DNA from: an archaeon
GTDB taxonomy: Archaea > Thermoproteota > Bathyarchaeia > TCS64
Direction: 5' to 3'
Assembly (NCBI GenBank): GCA_020444005.1
Contig: JAHLLU010000149.1
Span: forward strand, 1-5,623
DNA: 5,623 nucleotides
Every line of letters starts with the position of its first letter. Position 1 is the stretch's first letter. Under the pieces are notes generated by a model. That model had not been told where the DNA came from. It made no database searches and saw nothing but the letters and a program-made list of their open reading frames with translations. The translations under genes were made by a program, and so were the position numbers. Shown here one piece after another: positions 5,002-5,623 of this stretch.

Positions 5002-5623
5002 ATGTCCGCTAGCAATAGGTTTCTTAAAATCATCGCCATAGTGCTGATACTCGTAACTGCTTACGTATTATACGTAAACAGCTCAACTCAGATTAACAAC
5101 GAGGTTGATTACCGTGATGGCACCCTCAGCGAACTCAATATCGTCATCGAGACCGACAAGGAAACCTACGAGCTAAACGAATCCATAACGGCGTCGGTGT
5201 ACTTTGTAAATCCCACAGAGGAGAATATCGCAATAGAGCAGTTACCTAGCTGCAACATCAAAACAGTATCACAATATTATCCTGCCCAAGAAATCCTATC
5301 AGTCGCATTAACCTACCCAGAGGGAGAGAAGATCAAAGTAAATGCGGGAAACAGAACTCTATTCCTAGAGCATACATTCCACCCAGAGTATCCGGGGCTG
5401 TTCAGCATATCTTGCATGGGGGCAGAGAAAACCATGGAAGTAGAGGGAGAAATATGGTTTGAAGTTTTCACCAATAACACGGGTGGGTCAAGCCTATGGA
5501 TTCCATCTGGGATAGACTGGTTCGCTGGTGGCAGTGAGACGGTTAATGCCTCTAACCGTTTCGCGTTGGACCTCTACAAGCAGGTAAACAGCGGTAACCT
5601 CATCTTTTCACCCTACAGCATAT
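5002..5623 (+). CDS. Membrane-anchored serpin with N-terminal Ig-like/BsuPI-like domain (3' truncated by window edge)
   Basis: 207 codons are visible and the frame is still open at the edge. Residues 1-8 are short and basic, and about 9-25 form a transmembrane anchor (IIAIVLILVTAYVLYV). Residues 45-156 form a beta-sandwich-like domain starting LNIVIETDKETYELNESITASVYFVN; the 'D-K-x-x-Y-x-x-x-E-x-I/V' opening followed by 'N-P-T-x-E-x-I' is common to Ig-like and BsuPI-type (Bacillus intracellular proteinase inhibitor) domains. A linker at 157-181 follows, then NRFALDLYKQV (185-195) and SGNLIFSPYSI (197-207). These match serpin helix A and the strongly conserved N-[IL]-x-F-S-P-x-S-I segment. Serpins are suicide inhibitors of serine (sometimes cysteine) proteases, usually 350-400 residues, so the whole protein should be near 560-590 residues. 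The reactive-centre loop lies beyond the window, so target specificity and inhibitory ability cannot be judged. Five sequons (N26, N59, N117, N158, N182) point to the cell exterior. Serpins are rare in archaea but known. Confidence 0.85.
   Translation, partial: MSASNRFLKIIAIVLILVTAYVLYVNSSTQINNEVDYRDGTLSELNIVIETDKETYELNESITASVYFVNPTEENIAIEQLPSCNIKTVSQYYPAQEILSVALTYPEGEKIKVNAGNRTLFLEHTFHPEYPGLFSISCMGAEKTMEVEGEIWFEVFTNNTGGSSLWIPSGIDWFAGGSETVNASNRFALDLYKQVNSGNLIFSPYSI

Noticed and set aside
5061..5077. Perfect inverted repeat TTACGTA-TTA-TACGTAA
   Set aside because: It lies in the membrane-anchor codons of the serpin gene and is explained by two Tyr-Val codon pairs (TAC GTA) flanking a Leu; no match to the promoter dyads.
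5010..5562. Repeated peptide ASNRF at residues 3-7 and 183-187 of the serpin protein, suggesting an internal duplication
   Set aside because: The codons differ at nearly every synonymous position and similarity does not extend beyond five residues, so it is probably chance.
1..5623. Search for CRISPR arrays, tRNA or rRNA genes, transposases and tandem repeats
   Set aside because: No regularly spaced direct repeats, tRNA-like cloverleaf, rRNA signature or transposase motifs were seen by reading; the two-copy promoter dyad is the only notable repeat outside coding sequence.

Overview
The window looks archaeal. The evidence is TATA-box promoters with start codons about 24-33 nt downstream (leaderless or nearly so), Shine-Dalgarno-led GTG and TTG starts inside an operon, an ArsR-type winged-helix regulator fused to a transmembrane segment, and secreted proteins rich in N-glycosylation sequons. 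GC content is moderate. The style suggests a mesophilic lineage such as Bathyarchaeia or a relative, but this rests on gene style only and no marker gene is present.

Layout. Positions 1-99 (minus strand) hold the likely N-terminus of a membrane protein cut by the left edge. Positions 105-1115/1124 (minus) encode a membrane-anchored one-component regulator: cytoplasmic winged helix, one transmembrane helix, coiled coil, and an extracytoplasmic beta-rich domain. About 100 bp of divergent promoter DNA follows. Positions 1228-4890 (plus) hold five genes that all overlap their neighbours, clearly one operon: a 91-residue protein with a winged-helix-like tail; a Cys-rich exported protein with a PepSY-like C-terminus; an anchored beta-propeller; a 96-residue two-helix membrane protein; and an anchored protein of no recognised family. 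After a 111-bp gap with its own promoter, position 5002 to the right edge is the start of an anchored protein with an Ig-like/BsuPI-like domain followed by the first elements of a serpin.

The most notable observation is regulatory. The promoter of the five-gene operon (1153-1208) and that of the serpin gene (4917-4972) share an ungapped block. It contains an identical 12-mer, TCAAGAAACCTT, forming an imperfect dyad (TCAAG-AAAC-CTTGA), then an identical TGTTCTA and a TATA box, all at the same spacing. The first copy also lies between the operon promoter and the promoter of the divergent regulator. The simplest reading is that a surface-sensing regulator controls itself, the operon and the serpin. 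All products downstream of the 91-residue protein are predicted membrane-anchored or exported, and two carry folds linked to protease inhibition (serpin; tentatively PepSY and BsuPI-like). A cell-surface system for protease control or stress response is a reasonable but unproven hypothesis.
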